NCBI GenBank assembly: GCA_937935995.1
Contig: CALGXF010000035.1
Coordinates: 1 to 6,860 of the forward strand
Source: an uncultured Alphaproteobacteria bacterium
GTDB lineage: Bacteria; Pseudomonadota; Alphaproteobacteria; CAAHEQ01; UBA3637
Direction of reading: 5' to 3'
Length of the DNA stretch: 6,860 nt
Shown here: positions 6,821-6,860 of the stretch, in pieces
Layout: each line of letters opens with the position of its first letter
How positions within the stretch are numbered: position 1 is the stretch's first letter
Program-made: the position numbers and the translations under genes
Notes under the pieces: model-generated
Databases searched by the model: none
The model's input: the letters and a program-made list of their open reading frames with translations, nothing else
What the model was told of the DNA's origin: nothing

Positions 6821-6860
6821 TTGATAAAATCAACAAAGCATAACAGGTTACCCCCCCCCC
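6821..6860 (+). CDS. Start of an unidentified gene with TTG start (3' end missing)
   Basis: Only 13 codons are visible, reading (M)IKSTKHNRLPPP, where the last three codons are the C run. The call rests on context: a near-consensus promoter, then AGGAGAG, five bases, and TTG, with the frame open to the edge. There is no ATG between the promoter and the edge. The product cannot be named. If the C run is real, changes in its length would shift the frame at about codon 11. It could also be that translation starts beyond the window and this is leader sequence. Confidence 0.4.
   Translation, partial: MIKSTKHNRLPPP
6851..6860 (+). repeat. Homopolymeric poly-C tract at the window edge
   Basis: Ten C residues end the window, so the true length is at least ten or is cut by an assembly end. 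It lies inside the possible TTG-start gene. Long C or G tracts near the start of genes are classic slipped-strand phase-variation sites in other bacteria, and also break assemblies. The sequence does not tell these apart. Confidence 0.8.

Overview
The window looks like chromosomal DNA of an alphaproteobacterium. The best support is the adjacent rarA-like and rluC-like genes followed by an AsmA-family gene; from memory, rarA (often with crcB) next to rluC is a common alphaproteobacterial order. The cysteine-rich surface-type protein and modest GC would suit a host-associated, possibly gut, lineage, but that is inference. No rRNA, tRNA, insertion sequence, CRISPR array or phage gene is visible.

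Layout. (1) Positions 1-1457, + strand: the 3' part of a cysteine-rich protein gene, open at the left edge. It has short CxC repeats, then five units of about 60 residues that alternate between an 8-Cys and a 6-Cys form (8-6-8-6-8), then a short C-terminal cap. (2) Positions 6367 down to 1454, - strand: a tight four-gene run in the order rarA (AAA+ ATPase acting at stalled forks), rluC-type 23S rRNA pseudouridine synthase, an AsmA-family envelope protein, and acylphosphatase. Junctions are a 16-nt overlap, an 11-nt gap and a 1-nt stop/start overlap, so co-transcription and translational coupling are likely. The run meets the cysteine-rich gene tail to tail, with both stop codons inside one TTAA. 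(3) Positions 6433-6765, + strand: a small zinc-finger-like protein of the RNHCP family, divergent from rarA. (4) Positions 6762-6860, + strand: a near-consensus sigma70-type promoter whose -35 box overlaps the RNHCP stop codon, a good Shine-Dalgarno sequence, and the first codons of a gene starting with TTG. That gene runs into ten C residues at the window edge.

The four-gene run mixes conserved housekeeping functions with no obvious single pathway. The points most worth following are the alternating-repeat cysteine-rich protein with its compositional break, and the possible phase-variable poly-C tract near the start of the promoter-driven gene at the right edge.
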